This document shows positions 33,815-44,938 of a stretch of DNA of 64,000 nt, piece after piece. The position numbers and the translations under genes are program-made. The stretch comes from Duganella sp. 1411. Lineage in GTDB: Bacteria > Pseudomonadota > Gammaproteobacteria > Burkholderiales > Burkholderiaceae_D. Every line of letters begins with the position of its first letter. The stretch's first letter is position 1. The notes under the pieces were generated by a model. The model was not told the origin of the DNA. It made no database searches and worked only from the letters and a program-made list of their open reading frames with translations. The stretch lies in assembly GCF_017833525.1 (NCBI RefSeq), contig NZ_JAFICD010000002.1, positions 372,001 through 436,000 of the forward strand, given 5' to 3'.

Positions 33815-35521
33815 TTAGAACAGGAAGTAACGCTGCGCCATCGGCAGCACGGAGGCGGCCTCGCAGACCAGCAGCTCGCCGTCGGCGCGCACTTCGTAGG
33901 TTTCGGGATCGACTTCCATCTTCGGCGTGGCGCCGTTGTGGATCATGTGGTGTTTGCGCAGCGCGCGCATGTCCTTGGCGACGATCAGCGTTTTATTCAG
34001 TTTGAGCTTGTCGCCGATGCCGTCGTCGAACGCCGCCTGCGAGACGAAGGTGAACGACTTTTTCAGCCCTCCACCGAAGGCGCCGAACATCATCCGGTAA
34101 TGCACCGGCTGCGGCGTCGGGATCGACGCGTTCGGGTCGCCCATCTGCGCGGCGGCGATCATGCCGCCCTTGAGTATCGTCGACGGTTTGACGCCGAAGA
34201 AGGCCGGCTTCCACAGCACCAGGTCGGCGATCTTGCCCACCTCCACCGAGCCTACCGCGTGCGCGATGCCGTGCGTGATGGCGGGATTGATCGTGTACTT
34301 GGCGATATAGCGCTTGACGCGGAAGTTGTCGTTGCGCGAGGAGTCCGGCGCCAGCGGTCCGCGCTGCACCTTCATCTTGTGCGCCGTCTGCCAGGTGCGC
34401 ATGACCACCTCGCCGACGCGGCCCATGGCCTGCGAGTCGGACGACATCATCGAGATGGCGCCGATGTCGTGCAGGATGTCCTCGGCCGCGATGGTCTCGC
34501 GGCGGATGCGCGATTCGGCGAAGGCCACGTCCTCGGCGATCGCCGCGTCGAGGTGGTGGCAGACCATCAGCATGTCGAGGTGCTCGTCGAGCGTGTTGAC
34601 GGTGAACGGGCGGGTTGGATTGGTCGACGACGGCAGCACATTGCCCTCGCCGACGGCGGCGATGATGTCCGGCGCGTGGCCGCCGCCCGCGCCCTCGGTG
34701 TGGAAGGTGTGGATGGTGCGGTCCTTGAAGGCGGCCAGCGTGTCGGCCAGGTAGCCGCCCTCGTTGAGCGTGTCGCTGTGGATCGCCACCTGGATGTCCA
34801 TCTTGTCGGCCACGCTCAGGCAGTTGTCGATGGCGGCCGGCGTGCTGCCCCAGTCCTCGTGCAGTTTGAGGCCGATGGCGCCGGCCCGCACCTGCTCCTC
34901 GAGCGGCGCCGGCAGGCTGACGTTGCCTTTGCCGAGAAAGCCCAGGTTCATCGGGAAGGCGTCGGCCGCGCCCAGCATCGAATGCAAGTGCCACGGCCCC
35001 GGCGTGCAGGTGGTGGCCGAGGTGCCGGCCGACGGCCCGGTGCCGCCGCCGATCATCGTCGTCACGCCGCTCATCAAGGCCTCCTCGATCTGCTGCGGGC
35101 AAATGAAATGGATATGGGTGTCGACGCCGCCGGCGGTGACGATCATGCCTTCGCCGGCGATGATCTCGGTGGCGCCGGCGATGGCCATCGTCACGCCGGG
35201 CTGGATGTCCGGGTTGCCGGCCTTGCCGATGGCGGCGATCATGCCGTCCTTCAGGCCGATGTCGGCCTTGACGATGCCCCAGTGGTCGACGATCACCGCG
35301 TTGGTGATGACGGTGTCCATGACCATCGGGTCGGCGCGCACGCGCTGCGACTGGCCCATGCCGTCGCGGATCACTTTGCCGCCGCCAAATTTGACTTCTT
35401 CGCCGTAGATGGCGTAATCGTGCTCGATTTCGATAAACAGTTCGGTGTCTGCCAGACGGACGCGGTCCCCTTTGGTGGGACCGAACATTTCCGAGTAGGC
35501 GCGGCGCGAGATTGTAGCCAT
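33815..35521 (-). CDS. ureC: Urease alpha subunit (catalytic)
   Basis: A 568-residue dinickel amidohydrolase converting urea to ammonia and carbamate. Nickel ligands His136 and His138 sit in [19 protein letters not shown]. The carbamylated bridging Lys219 is in [15 protein letters not shown]. The mobile flap is [21 protein letters not shown], and [13 protein letters not shown] holds the last metal-ligand Asp. It is separated from ureB by 15 bases. Full length with all catalytic residues present. Confidence 0.98.
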   Translation of the reverse strand: MATISRRAYSEMFGPTKGDRVRLADTELFIEIEHDYAIYGEEVKFGGGKVIRDGMGQSQRVRADPMVMDTVITNAVIVDHWGIVKADIGLKDGMIAAIGKAGNPDIQPGVTMAIAGATEIIAGEGMIVTAGGVDTHIHFICPQQIEEALMSGVTTMIGGGTGPSAGTSATTCTPGPWHLHSMLGAADAFPMNLGFLGKGNVSLPAPLEEQVRAGAIGLKLHEDWGSTPAAIDNCLSVADKMDIQVAIHSDTLNEGGYLADTLAAFKDRTIHTFHTEGAGGGHAPDIIAAVGEGNVLPSSTNPTRPFTVNTLDEHLDMLMVCHHLDAAIAEDVAFAESRIRRETIAAEDILHDIGAISMMSSDSQAMGRVGEVVMRTWQTAHKMKVQRGPLAPDSSRNDNFRVKRYIAKYTINPAITHGIAHAVGSVEVGKIADLVLWKPAFFGVKPSTILKGGMIAAAQMGDPNASIPTPQPVHYRMMFGAFGGGLKKSFTFVSQAAFDDGIGDKLKLNKTLIVAKDMRALRKHHMIHNGATPKMEVDPETYEVRADGELLVCEAASVLPMAQRYFLF

Positions 35522-35536
35522 GTTAGCCTTTTATTA

Positions 35537-35863
35537 TTAGCTTTTCGGTGGGTTGGAATCGAGCTTGCCCATCACTTTTCCATTGAAGCCGTAGACGTTC
35601 TGGTCGCCGCCCAGCTTCACCAGTTCGACGGTGCGCTGCTGGCCCGGCTCGAAGCGCACGGCGGTGCCGGCGGCGATGTTCAAGCGCCGGCCGTAGGCCT
35701 TCCAGCGCTCGAACTTGAGCTCCGTGTTCACCTCGAAAAAATGGAAATGCGAGCCGACCTGCACCGGCCGGTCGCCCTGGTTGGTCACCACGACGGTCTC
35801 GGTTTCGCGGCCTTCATTGAGGCCGATCTCGCCCTCCGTGAGCAGATATTCACCGGGTATCAT
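35537..35863 (-). CDS. ureB: Urease beta subunit
   Basis: A 108-residue structural subunit. [19 protein letters not shown] at the start and [19 protein letters not shown] in the middle are the urease beta signature. It packs around the UreC active centre and helps recruit the UreDFG complex. A GGAG precedes the start by about 5 bases. The bacterial three-subunit arrangement (separate A, B, C) is retained. Confidence 0.97.
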   Translation of the reverse strand: MIPGEYLLTEGEIGLNEGRETETVVVTNQGDRPVQVGSHFHFFEVNTELKFERWKAYGRRLNIAAGTAVRFEPGQQRTVELVKLGGDQNVYGFNGKVMGKLDSNPPKS

Positions 35864-35921
35864 AGTGAGCTCCTTAAAAAAGCTGTCTTGGGGTGGTTCG
35901 GGTTGTGAATCATGATGCGGC

Positions 35922-36224
35922 TCAGGGTATCGGGTTGTGCACTGTCACCAGCTTGCTGCCGTCCGGGAAGGTGGCTTCCACCTGGATGTCCGGGATCATT
36001 TCCGGTATCCCCTCCATGACCTGGTCGCGCGTCAGTATCTGGGTGCCGTCGGCCATCAACTGGGCCACCGACTTGCCGTCGCGCGCGCCCTCCATGATGG
36101 CGCAGGTGATCAGCGCGATCGCTTCCGGGTAATTGAGTTTCAGGCCGCGCGCGAGGCGGCGTTCGGCCACGATGCCGGCCGTGAAAATCAACAGCTTGTC
36201 TTTTTCTCTTGGGGTCAGATCCAT
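35922..36224 (-). CDS. ureA: Urease gamma subunit
   Basis: A 100-residue subunit: [35 protein letters not shown] is the family start (seen from Met to the Glu-Ala), and [27 protein letters not shown] the family end. It forms part of the (UreABC)3 trimer. It follows ureD by 16 bases and precedes ureB by 58 bases. Confidence 0.97.
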   Translation of the reverse strand: MDLTPREKDKLLIFTAGIVAERRLARGLKLNYPEAIALITCAIMEGARDGKSVAQLMADGTQILTRDQVMEGIPEMIPDIQVEATFPDGSKLVTVHNPIP

Positions 36225-36240
36225 GTTCGGGGTTCCAGTA

Positions 36241-37116
36241 TCAGGTTTGCCAGATGCGCGGCGTGACGGCCTCGCGATCCAGCAGGAGCGGGCGCACGCG
36301 GCGCCACACGGTGAGCATGAGGCGGCGCGCGGTTTCGCTGTCGTCGCCCAAATGGCGCGCCACCAGCACGCCCTTGGTGTGGGTGACGCCGAAAACGTGG
36401 TCGCCGTCGGCGGCGATATCGGCGCGGATTTGCGACAGCAATTCGGTCAGCACGGCGGCCGGCAGCGCCTTGCCGGCGGCGATCAAGGTGGCGCAAACCG
36501 TATGGCCGTTCAGCGCCAGCGGACTGCCGAGGCGACCGCCGACCATCGCGCCCTGCTCCCACCAGATCAATTTGCCGTCGCGGCGGATGCTGCTGCGCTG
36601 GGTGACGGTGCCGGTATTGAACACCTCTCCGGAGCCGCGGCGGCCCATGCACAGGATCTCGCAGCCGATGAAGGTGGCGCCGGCGGCCAGTTCCACGTCC
36701 TGTTCCAGCACCACGTTAGCGGTATCAAAAAAGATCGTCTCCTGCGGCAGCCATTCGAGCGTGGCGCCCTCGTTCAAATGCAGATGGACGGCCTGGCGCG
36801 ACACATTGCCATTGGCCTTGTACCATTTGGCGGCGCCGGGGGTGGTGATGAAGGCGTGCGCGCGGTCGCCGACGCCGATATCGATCGACAGCTGGTCGCC
36901 GCCCACCACGCCACCGGGCGGATGGACCACGATGGCGTGGCACACCTTGGCGTCCTCCGGGTAGAGCGCCTTCTGCACACGCAGCGGGCCGTGGTGGATA
37001 TTATTAAAGAGCCGCGTGGTGCCGGCGGCGTCCGCGAATCCGACGGTGAGACTGGCCTGCCAGGCGGCGTGCGCGGCGCTGGCGGCGAGGTCGGACGGTA
37101 CGGTGCAATCGGGCAT
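36241..37116 (-). CDS. ureD: Urease accessory protein UreD
   Basis: A 291-residue scaffold (UreD/UreH) that passes nickel from UreG to UreC. Signatures are [34 protein letters not shown] (around residues 42-75) and the segment [10 protein letters not shown]. It is the first gene of the operon; no clear sigma-70 or NtrC site stood out in the 140 bases upstream before the REP pair, so nitrogen regulation cannot be claimed. Confidence 0.95.
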   Translation of the reverse strand: MPDCTVPSDLAASAAHAAWQASLTVGFADAAGTTRLFNNIHHGPLRVQKALYPEDAKVCHAIVVHPPGGVVGGDQLSIDIGVGDRAHAFITTPGAAKWYKANGNVSRQAVHLHLNEGATLEWLPQETIFFDTANVVLEQDVELAAGATFIGCEILCMGRRGSGEVFNTGTVTQRSSIRRDGKLIWWEQGAMVGGRLGSPLALNGHTVCATLIAAGKALPAAVLTELLSQIRADIAADGDHVFGVTHTKGVLVARHLGDDSETARRLMLTVWRRVRPLLLDREAVTPRIWQT

Positions 37117-37255
37117 GACTTTGTGGTTTTATAAATAATGTCTGTCCTATGCAAGCTATGTGCCAGCAGAAAGGGATGCGCAGACTGCCCTGCAGAAATT
37201 TATTGCACCAAAATGGACAGAACGCACCACCACAGTGCGAATGATCACGCAATCA

Positions 37256-37351
37256 CGTAGGGCGGATTAGGCGGAACGCCGTAATCCGCCATCGTTGAGC
37301 CGCCAACGGAGCACGCATTGGCCGATTACGCTACGCTAATCCGCCCTACGT
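37256..37351. repeat. REP-like pair (R11, R12) between divergent genes
   Basis: Unit R11 (37256-37292, long loop) and R12 (37317-37351, short loop, minus sense) face away from each other, joined by a GAGCCGCCAACGGAGC spacer. R12 starts TTGGCCGATTA, while R11 ends TAATCCGCC, so unlike R7/R8 the facing arms are not matched. This is the only copy between divergent genes (ureD and the epimerase-like gene). Confidence 0.88.
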
Positions 37352-37458
37352 GATCATTTATTTGACTCCAGCTCAACTATGCTTTGCGCGCCAAGGTCTT
37401 TGTGTGCATGGCGTCCACCGCCATACTCTCAGCATCCAAATTCAGACAGGAGCACGAC

Positions 37459-38361
37459 ATGAAGGTATTCGTCACAGGCGCGGCAGGGTTCATCGGCGGT
37501 TCGATCGCGGCGGGGCTGGTCAAGGCCGGGCATGAGGTCGTCGGCTTGGTACGCAAACCGGAGCAGATCGCAGAACTGCAAAAAATCGGCGTGACGGGCG
37601 TTATCGGCTCGCTCGCCGACCGCGATCTGCTGATCGCCCAGGCGCGTTCGGCGGACGCCGTCATCAACGCCGCCAGCAGCGACAACCGCGCGGCGGTGGA
37701 AGCCTTCATCGACGGCTTGGCCGGCTCGGGCAAGGTGTTCCTGCACACCAGCGGCTCGAGCATCGTCGGCGACGCGTCGGGTGGCTTGGGCACGGACCGC
37801 ATTTATTATGAGGACCAGTTGCCCGAGCCGACGCCGGATAAGGCGGCCCGCGTCGCCATCGACAATCTGGTGCTGGCCGCCGCCGGCAAGGGTGTGCGCT
37901 CGGCGGTGCTGTGCAATACGCTGATCTACGGGCACGGGGCGCTGCCGCGCGACAGCGTGCAGTTGCCTCGCTTGCTCAAGCAGGCGCGCAAGAGCGGCAT
38001 CGTGCGCCATGTCGGGCCGGGTTTGAACATCTGGTCGAACGTGCATATCGACGACGTGGTCGATCTGTATTTGCTGGCGTTGGAGAAGACCGAGGCCGGC
38101 GCGTTTTATTTCGTCGAAAGTGGCGAGGCGTCGTTCCGCGACATGGCGGCGGCCATGGCCCGCGCGCTCGATCTGGGCGAGCCGCAGGATTGGCCGCTGG
38201 AGCAGGCCAAGGAGGAATGGGGGTATGAGATGGCGTCGTACGGGCTTGGGTCCAACAGCCGCGTGCGGGGCAAGCGGGCGCGCGAGCAGTTGGGGTGGCA
38301 GCCGCACCGGCCGTCGGTGCTGGAGTGGATCGCCAACGATATGTTAAATCGCGCGGCGTGA
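37459..38361 (+). CDS. NAD(P)-dependent epimerase/dehydratase-like protein (extended SDR)
   Basis: A 300-residue Rossmann protein. The dinucleotide motif GAAGFIGGSIAAGLVKAGHEV is at the N-terminus (residues 7-27 from the Met), and ADAVINAASSDNRAA follows. The catalytic region is atypical: instead of a full Y-x-x-x-K there is IYYEDQ, so catalytic ability is uncertain and it may be an atypical SDR of the NmrA/NADB type. CAGGAG precedes the ATG at 37459. It converges with the DUF885 gene. Confidence 0.82.
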   Translation: MKVFVTGAAGFIGGSIAAGLVKAGHEVVGLVRKPEQIAELQKIGVTGVIGSLADRDLLIAQARSADAVINAASSDNRAAVEAFIDGLAGSGKVFLHTSGSSIVGDASGGLGTDRIYYEDQLPEPTPDKAARVAIDNLVLAAAGKGVRSAVLCNTLIYGHGALPRDSVQLPRLLKQARKSGIVRHVGPGLNIWSNVHIDDVVDLYLLALEKTEAGAFYFVESGEASFRDMAAAMARALDLGEPQDWPLEQAKEEWGYEMASYGLGSNSRVRGKRAREQLGWQPHRPSVLEWIANDMLNRAA

Positions 38362-38422
38362 TCGGGGGATCGGCCGATAGCGGAACATGCTGTGGCCACA
38401 CGATGCGCCAACATCTGAACCA

Positions 38423-38455
38423 CGTAGGGCGGATTAGCGTAGCGTAATCCGCCAT
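38423..38455 (+). repeat. REP-like unit (R13)
   Basis: A single short-loop unit (loop GCGTAGCG) followed by the conserved tail CGATGAGCCGTCGGCGACC. It lies between the convergent epimerase-like and DUF885 genes, 20 bases before the DUF885 stop. Confidence 0.88.
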
Positions 38456-38475
38456 CGATGAGCCGTCGGCGACCA

Positions 38476-40245
38476 TCAATCCAGACTCGGATAAGGGCTC
38501 TTGCCCCCCTCCTTGATGAACAAATCGATGCGCGCCTCGAGCACCGGCAGCGGCACGGAGCCCAATTGCAGCACCGTGTCGTGGAAGGCGCGGATGTCGA
38601 ACTTCTGCCCCAGCGCCGCCTCGGCCTTCTTGCGCGCGTTGATGATGCTCATCTCGCCCAGGTAATAAGACAGCGCCTGTCCCGGCCACGAGATATAGCG
38701 ATCGACCTCCGTCTCGATCTCGTGCTCCGACAGCGCCGTATTGGCCTTCAAATAATCCTGCGCCTGTTTGCGCGTCCAGCCCTTGCTGTGGATGCCCGTA
38801 TCGACCACCAGGCGCGAAGCGCGCCAAGCCTGGTAACTGAGCATGCCGAACACCTCGTAAGGGGTTTCATACATGCCCATCTCCACGCCCAGCCGCTCGC
38901 TGTACAGCGCCCAGCCTTCGCCATACGCCGAAATATAGGCGTTGCGGAAGGCCGGACGGCCCTTCTGCTCCATCGCCACCGGCATCTGGAAGGCGTGGCC
39001 CGGCGCCGATTCGTGCAGGGTCAGCGCCGGCATGCTGTACAGCGCGCGCGACGGCAGGTTGTAGGTGTTGACCAGATAGACGCCCGGCCCTCCACGGCCC
39101 GACGTGTAAAACGGCGCCTGGTCGTCCGGCACCGGAATGACGGCGAAGCGGCGGCGCGGCAGGTAACCGAAGTACTGGCCAACCTTGCCGTCGAACTTCT
39201 TCGCCACCCAGGCGGAGCGCATCAGCAGCTCCTCGGGCGTCTTGGCGTAGAAGCGCGAATCGGTGCGCAGGAACTGCAGGAAGGCCGGCAGGTCGCCTTC
39301 GAAACCGGTCTGCTTGATCACATCCAGCATCTCGCCGCGGATCTTGGCCATTTCGCTCACGCCGATCTGGTGGATCTCGTCGGCGCTCATCGTGGTGGTG
39401 GTGAATTCGACGATCTTCGACTGGTAGTACGCTTTGCCGTCGGGCAGATTCTCCGCCGCCAGGTCCTCGCGCGATTTCGGCACGTACTCTTCGCGCATGA
39501 ACTTGAGCAGATTCTTATACGACGGCAGCACGTAGGTCTCGATCGCCTTGGCGCCCTCGGCGCGCAGCTCCTCCTGCAGCGCCGCCGGCATCGTCGCCGG
39601 CATGGCCTTGAACGGCAGGTAGAACACGTTGTCCTGCACCGTCTTCGCTTCGGTCACCGAAGTGATCGAGCCGTCGCGCCCCACCAGCGTGATCTTCGGC
39701 GGCGTGAAGCCGCGCGCCATCCCGGCCCGCATGTTGACGATCTGGTCGTTGAAGTAGCGCGGCACGTCCGACATTTGCTTGATGTAGTCGCGGTATTCCT
39801 TTTCCTTGGTCAGCGTGGCGCGCCCGGCGGCCGACAGGTTGGACCAGAACGCGGTATCGGCGTTGAGCGGCTTTTCGTATTCGCGGAACTTCTGCGCGTC
39901 GATCAGCGCGCCGATCTGCGCCTTGTAGACCTGATAGTTGATCAACTCCCCTGCCGACAGCTTGCTCTGCTGGATGCCGTCGAGCTTTTTCATCACGTCG
40001 CGCCAGTAGGCCAGGCGCTTTTCCTGGGTGGCGGCGTCGATGCGCGGCAGCGTGGCGCCGCCCTTTTCGTCGTCCTCGCCCTCCTCCATCTTCTGGCTCA
40101 GGCGCCACTTCCACTCCTGCGTGTAGATGGTTTTGAATTGCGCGTCGGCGGGACCGGCCTTGGCGGCCGGCGCCTGGGCGGCGACGGCGTTGAGCGACAA
40201 GACCATGCATGCGCCGACGATGACAGCGCCAAACTTCTTTTCCAT
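38476..40245 (-). CDS. Secreted DUF885 family protein (metallopeptidase-like)
   Basis: A 589-residue exported protein; signal peptide to about residue 23 (LNAVAAQA). The DUF885 hallmark HESAPGH lies at residues 411-417, an HExxPGH zinc motif shared with M32-like or carboxypeptidase-Taq-like folds, and the nearby AYISAYGEGWALYSERLG supplies a further acidic ligand. Members are presumed periplasmic peptidases. It is separated by 25 bases from the upstream EAL protein gene on the same strand, so the two may be cotranscribed. Confidence 0.88.
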   Translation of the reverse strand: MEKKFGAVIVGACMVLSLNAVAAQAPAAKAGPADAQFKTIYTQEWKWRLSQKMEEGEDDEKGGATLPRIDAATQEKRLAYWRDVMKKLDGIQQSKLSAGELINYQVYKAQIGALIDAQKFREYEKPLNADTAFWSNLSAAGRATLTKEKEYRDYIKQMSDVPRYFNDQIVNMRAGMARGFTPPKITLVGRDGSITSVTEAKTVQDNVFYLPFKAMPATMPAALQEELRAEGAKAIETYVLPSYKNLLKFMREEYVPKSREDLAAENLPDGKAYYQSKIVEFTTTTMSADEIHQIGVSEMAKIRGEMLDVIKQTGFEGDLPAFLQFLRTDSRFYAKTPEELLMRSAWVAKKFDGKVGQYFGYLPRRRFAVIPVPDDQAPFYTSGRGGPGVYLVNTYNLPSRALYSMPALTLHESAPGHAFQMPVAMEQKGRPAFRNAYISAYGEGWALYSERLGVEMGMYETPYEVFGMLSYQAWRASRLVVDTGIHSKGWTRKQAQDYLKANTALSEHEIETEVDRYISWPGQALSYYLGEMSIINARKKAEAALGQKFDIRAFHDTVLQLGSVPLPVLEARIDLFIKEGGKSPYPSLD

Positions 40246-40270
40246 AGAGCTCCAGTGGTGGAAGGGTTGA

Positions 40271-42454
40271 TTACATGTCCAACAGATTGCGTCGTTCGCG
40301 CAGCAGCGCGGTGAAGGCCTCGCCGTTGAGCGGCGGGCTGAAATAATATCCCTGCATCTCGTCGCATCCGCGCTCGGTCAGGAAGCGCACCTGCTCGCGC
40401 GTCTCGACACCCTCGGCGATCACCCGCATGTTCAGGTTGTGCGCCAGCGAGATCACCGACAGCGCGATGGCCGCGTCGTTGGCGCTGGTGGTGACGTCGT
40501 CAACGAACGATTTGTCGATCTTGAGCACGTCGATCGGGAAGCGTTTGAGGTAACTGAGGCTGGAATAGCCGGTGCCGAAGTCGTCGAGCGAGATGCTCAC
40601 GCCGATGTCCTTGAGTTTGCGCAGCGCCGCCACCGCCTTGTTCGGATCGCCCATCACCGTGCCCTCGGTGATCTCCAGGCCCAGGCAGGCCGGCGCGATG
40701 CCGAACTTGCGCAGCGTGCTTTCCACATACGGCACCGTGGCGTCGTTGGCGAACTGCCCGGCCGACAGGTTGACCGCCACCTTGATGTCGCCCAGCCCCT
40801 GGTCCTGCCAGACCTTGATCTGCGCGCACACGCTCTCGAGCACCCACTCGCCGATCGAATTGACCAGCCCATACTCCTCGGCCAGCGGGATGAAGCGGTT
40901 CGGCGGCACCCGGCCCAGCACCGCGTTGTTCCAGCGCAGCAGCGCCTCGGCGCCGGCCATGACGCCGTTTTTCAGGCACATTTGCGGCTGGTAGTGGACC
41001 TCGAACTCGTTGCGCGCGATGGCGCCGCGCAGCTGGCTCTGGATCGCCAGCTTGTCGCGGATCTCGGCGTCCATGCGCTCGGTGAAGAAGGCGTAGTTGT
41101 CGCGGCCGATCTCCTTGGCGCGGAACAGCGCCGTGTCGGCGTTGCGCACCAGTTCATCGAAGCTGTCGCCGTCGGTCAGGCTGACGGCGATGCCGATGCT
41201 GGAGGTGACGGTGAGCTGCTGGCCGTCGATCACCAGCTCCTTGCGCAGGCCGGCCAGGATCTTTTGCGCCATCGGCATCGTCGCGCTCAGTTGGGCGTCG
41301 TCGGCGACGATGATCTGGAACTCGTCGCCGCCCTGGCGGGTGACGGTGTCGCCCTCGCGCACGCAGTCGGTCAAAAAGCGCGAGATCACCTGCAGCGCCT
41401 TGTCGCCGACCTGGTGGCCGTAGGAGTCGTTGATGCTCTTGAAGCGGTCCAGGTCCAGGCACATGACGGCCACGCAACCGCCCTCGCGGCGCGCCGTGCC
41501 CAGGGTCTGGTCGAAGCGCTGGCGCGCCAGCAGGCGGTTGGGCAGCCCGGTGAGCGCGTCGTGGTTGGACAGGAAGTCGATCAGGTGCTGCTCGGCCTTG
41601 CGTTCGGTGATGTCCATGAACACGGCCACGTGGTTGACCACCTGGCCGGCGTCGTCGCGCACCACCGAGGCGCTCAGCAGGCCGGGATAGACGTCGCCGT
41701 TCTTGCGCCGCGCCATGATCTCGCCCGACCACAAGCCGGTGCCCATGACCGACTGCAGCATCTGCTCGAAGGCGGCGGCGTCCTGCTCGCCGGCGTGCAG
41801 CATGACGACGTTCTTGCCGATCACCTCCTGCGCCTCGTAGCCGGAGATCTGCGTGAAGGCGGGATTGGTGGCGACGATGCGCGCCTCGCGGTCGGTGACG
41901 ACGATGGCGTCCTGGGTCGCCTCGAACACCTTGCTGGCCAGCCGCAGGAACTCCTCGCTGGCGCGGCGCTGCTCGACCTCCTTGGCCAGTTCCTCGGTGC
42001 GTTCGGCAACGCGCTGCTCGAGCAGCGAGCGTTCGAGCGTCAGCGCGTGCTGCGCACGGCTCAGGCGCACGTGGGCGTCGGTGCGGGCCAGGATCTCCTC
42101 GGCCTGGAACGGTTTGGCGATGAAATCGACCGCGCCCAGCGCGAAGCCGCGCACCTTGTCGTCGGTGTCGTGCTGCGCCGACAGGAAGATCACCGGCACG
42201 TTGCACAACTGCGGCGACGCCTTGAGGCGCTTGCAGACCTCGAAGCCGTCGATGCCGGGCATGCGGATGTCGAGCAGGATCAGCTCCGGGGGGCGCGACT
42301 GCGCCGTCCACAGCGCCAGCTCGCCGTTGGGCGCCTGGCGCACGTAATAGCCGGCCTCCGTCAGCAGGTCGCTGAGCAGCTTGAGCGAGGCTGGGGTGTC
42401 CTCCACGATCAGCACTTCGCCCTTGGTGTGTTGTTCCGATAAATCCCGGTGCAT
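40271..42454 (-). CDS. Response regulator with PAS, GGDEF and EAL domains
   Basis: A 727-residue cytoplasmic cyclic-di-GMP protein. REC at residues 12-130 (phospho-acceptor Asp62 in LILLDIRMPG, Lys114 in FIAKPF), a short coiled coil, PAS at 168-285, GGDEF at 295-455 with intact GGDEF at 375-379, and EAL at 478-720 with EALLRW from 503 plus NLSAGQF and DDFGTGYSSLSYL. Both output domains look catalytically intact, so net direction cannot be told. The sensor kinase gene just upstream on the same strand is the likely phosphodonor. A triple 10-bp repeat lies in its promoter region. Confidence 0.95.
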   Translation of the reverse strand: MHRDLSEQHTKGEVLIVEDTPASLKLLSDLLTEAGYYVRQAPNGELALWTAQSRPPELILLDIRMPGIDGFEVCKRLKASPQLCNVPVIFLSAQHDTDDKVRGFALGAVDFIAKPFQAEEILARTDAHVRLSRAQHALTLERSLLEQRVAERTEELAKEVEQRRASEEFLRLASKVFEATQDAIVVTDREARIVATNPAFTQISGYEAQEVIGKNVVMLHAGEQDAAAFEQMLQSVMGTGLWSGEIMARRKNGDVYPGLLSASVVRDDAGQVVNHVAVFMDITERKAEQHLIDFLSNHDALTGLPNRLLARQRFDQTLGTARREGGCVAVMCLDLDRFKSINDSYGHQVGDKALQVISRFLTDCVREGDTVTRQGGDEFQIIVADDAQLSATMPMAQKILAGLRKELVIDGQQLTVTSSIGIAVSLTDGDSFDELVRNADTALFRAKEIGRDNYAFFTERMDAEIRDKLAIQSQLRGAIARNEFEVHYQPQMCLKNGVMAGAEALLRWNNAVLGRVPPNRFIPLAEEYGLVNSIGEWVLESVCAQIKVWQDQGLGDIKVAVNLSAGQFANDATVPYVESTLRKFGIAPACLGLEITEGTVMGDPNKAVAALRKLKDIGVSISLDDFGTGYSSLSYLKRFPIDVLKIDKSFVDDVTTSANDAAIALSVISLAHNLNMRVIAEGVETREQVRFLTERGCDEMQGYYFSPPLNGEAFTALLRERRNLLDM

Positions 42455-42530
42455 GTAAAACTCTCTCGCCTTGTTCGCCGCCGCCCGCCCGCGGGATACC
42501 GGCGCTGCCGCTGCCGTTGCATCCCGAATC

Positions 42531-42560
42531 CGTGTACTAACGTGTACTAACGTGTACTAA
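42531..42560. repeat. Three tandem copies of CGTGTACTAA
   Basis: Three perfect head-to-tail copies of the decamer CGTGTACTAA, followed by a partial CTACTA. They lie 77 bases upstream of the REC-PAS-GGDEF-EAL start and 24 bases after the kinase stop. A 10-bp period places each copy on the same face of the helix, as for cooperative binding by a transcription factor. Confidence 0.8.
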
Positions 42561-42583
42561 CTACTATGATATACCTGTCGGGC

Positions 42584-44833
<2,250 letters not shown>

Positions 44834-44910
44834 CAGGGCGCGCCCAGGGAGTTAAATCATAGTTTCAAACAGACGGGAAGTCCATGCGTATTATTACCCA
44901 CAGGAATTAA

Positions 44911-44929
44911 ATGTATAAATAATATACAT
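44911..44929. promoter_or_regulatory. AT-rich palindrome upstream of the kinase gene
   Basis: ATGTATA-N5-TATACAT is a perfect 7-bp dyad in an AT-rich gap between the SulP stop (44939) and the kinase start (44833). It could be an operator or part of the kinase promoter; no binding protein is suggested by sequence alone. Confidence 0.4.
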
Positions 44930-44938
44930 AATGATTAT

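Noticed and set aside
33938..35908. A 656-codon plus-strand frame over ureC and ureB
   Set aside because: Antisense shadow of the urease genes; all catalytic urease motifs lie on the minus strand.
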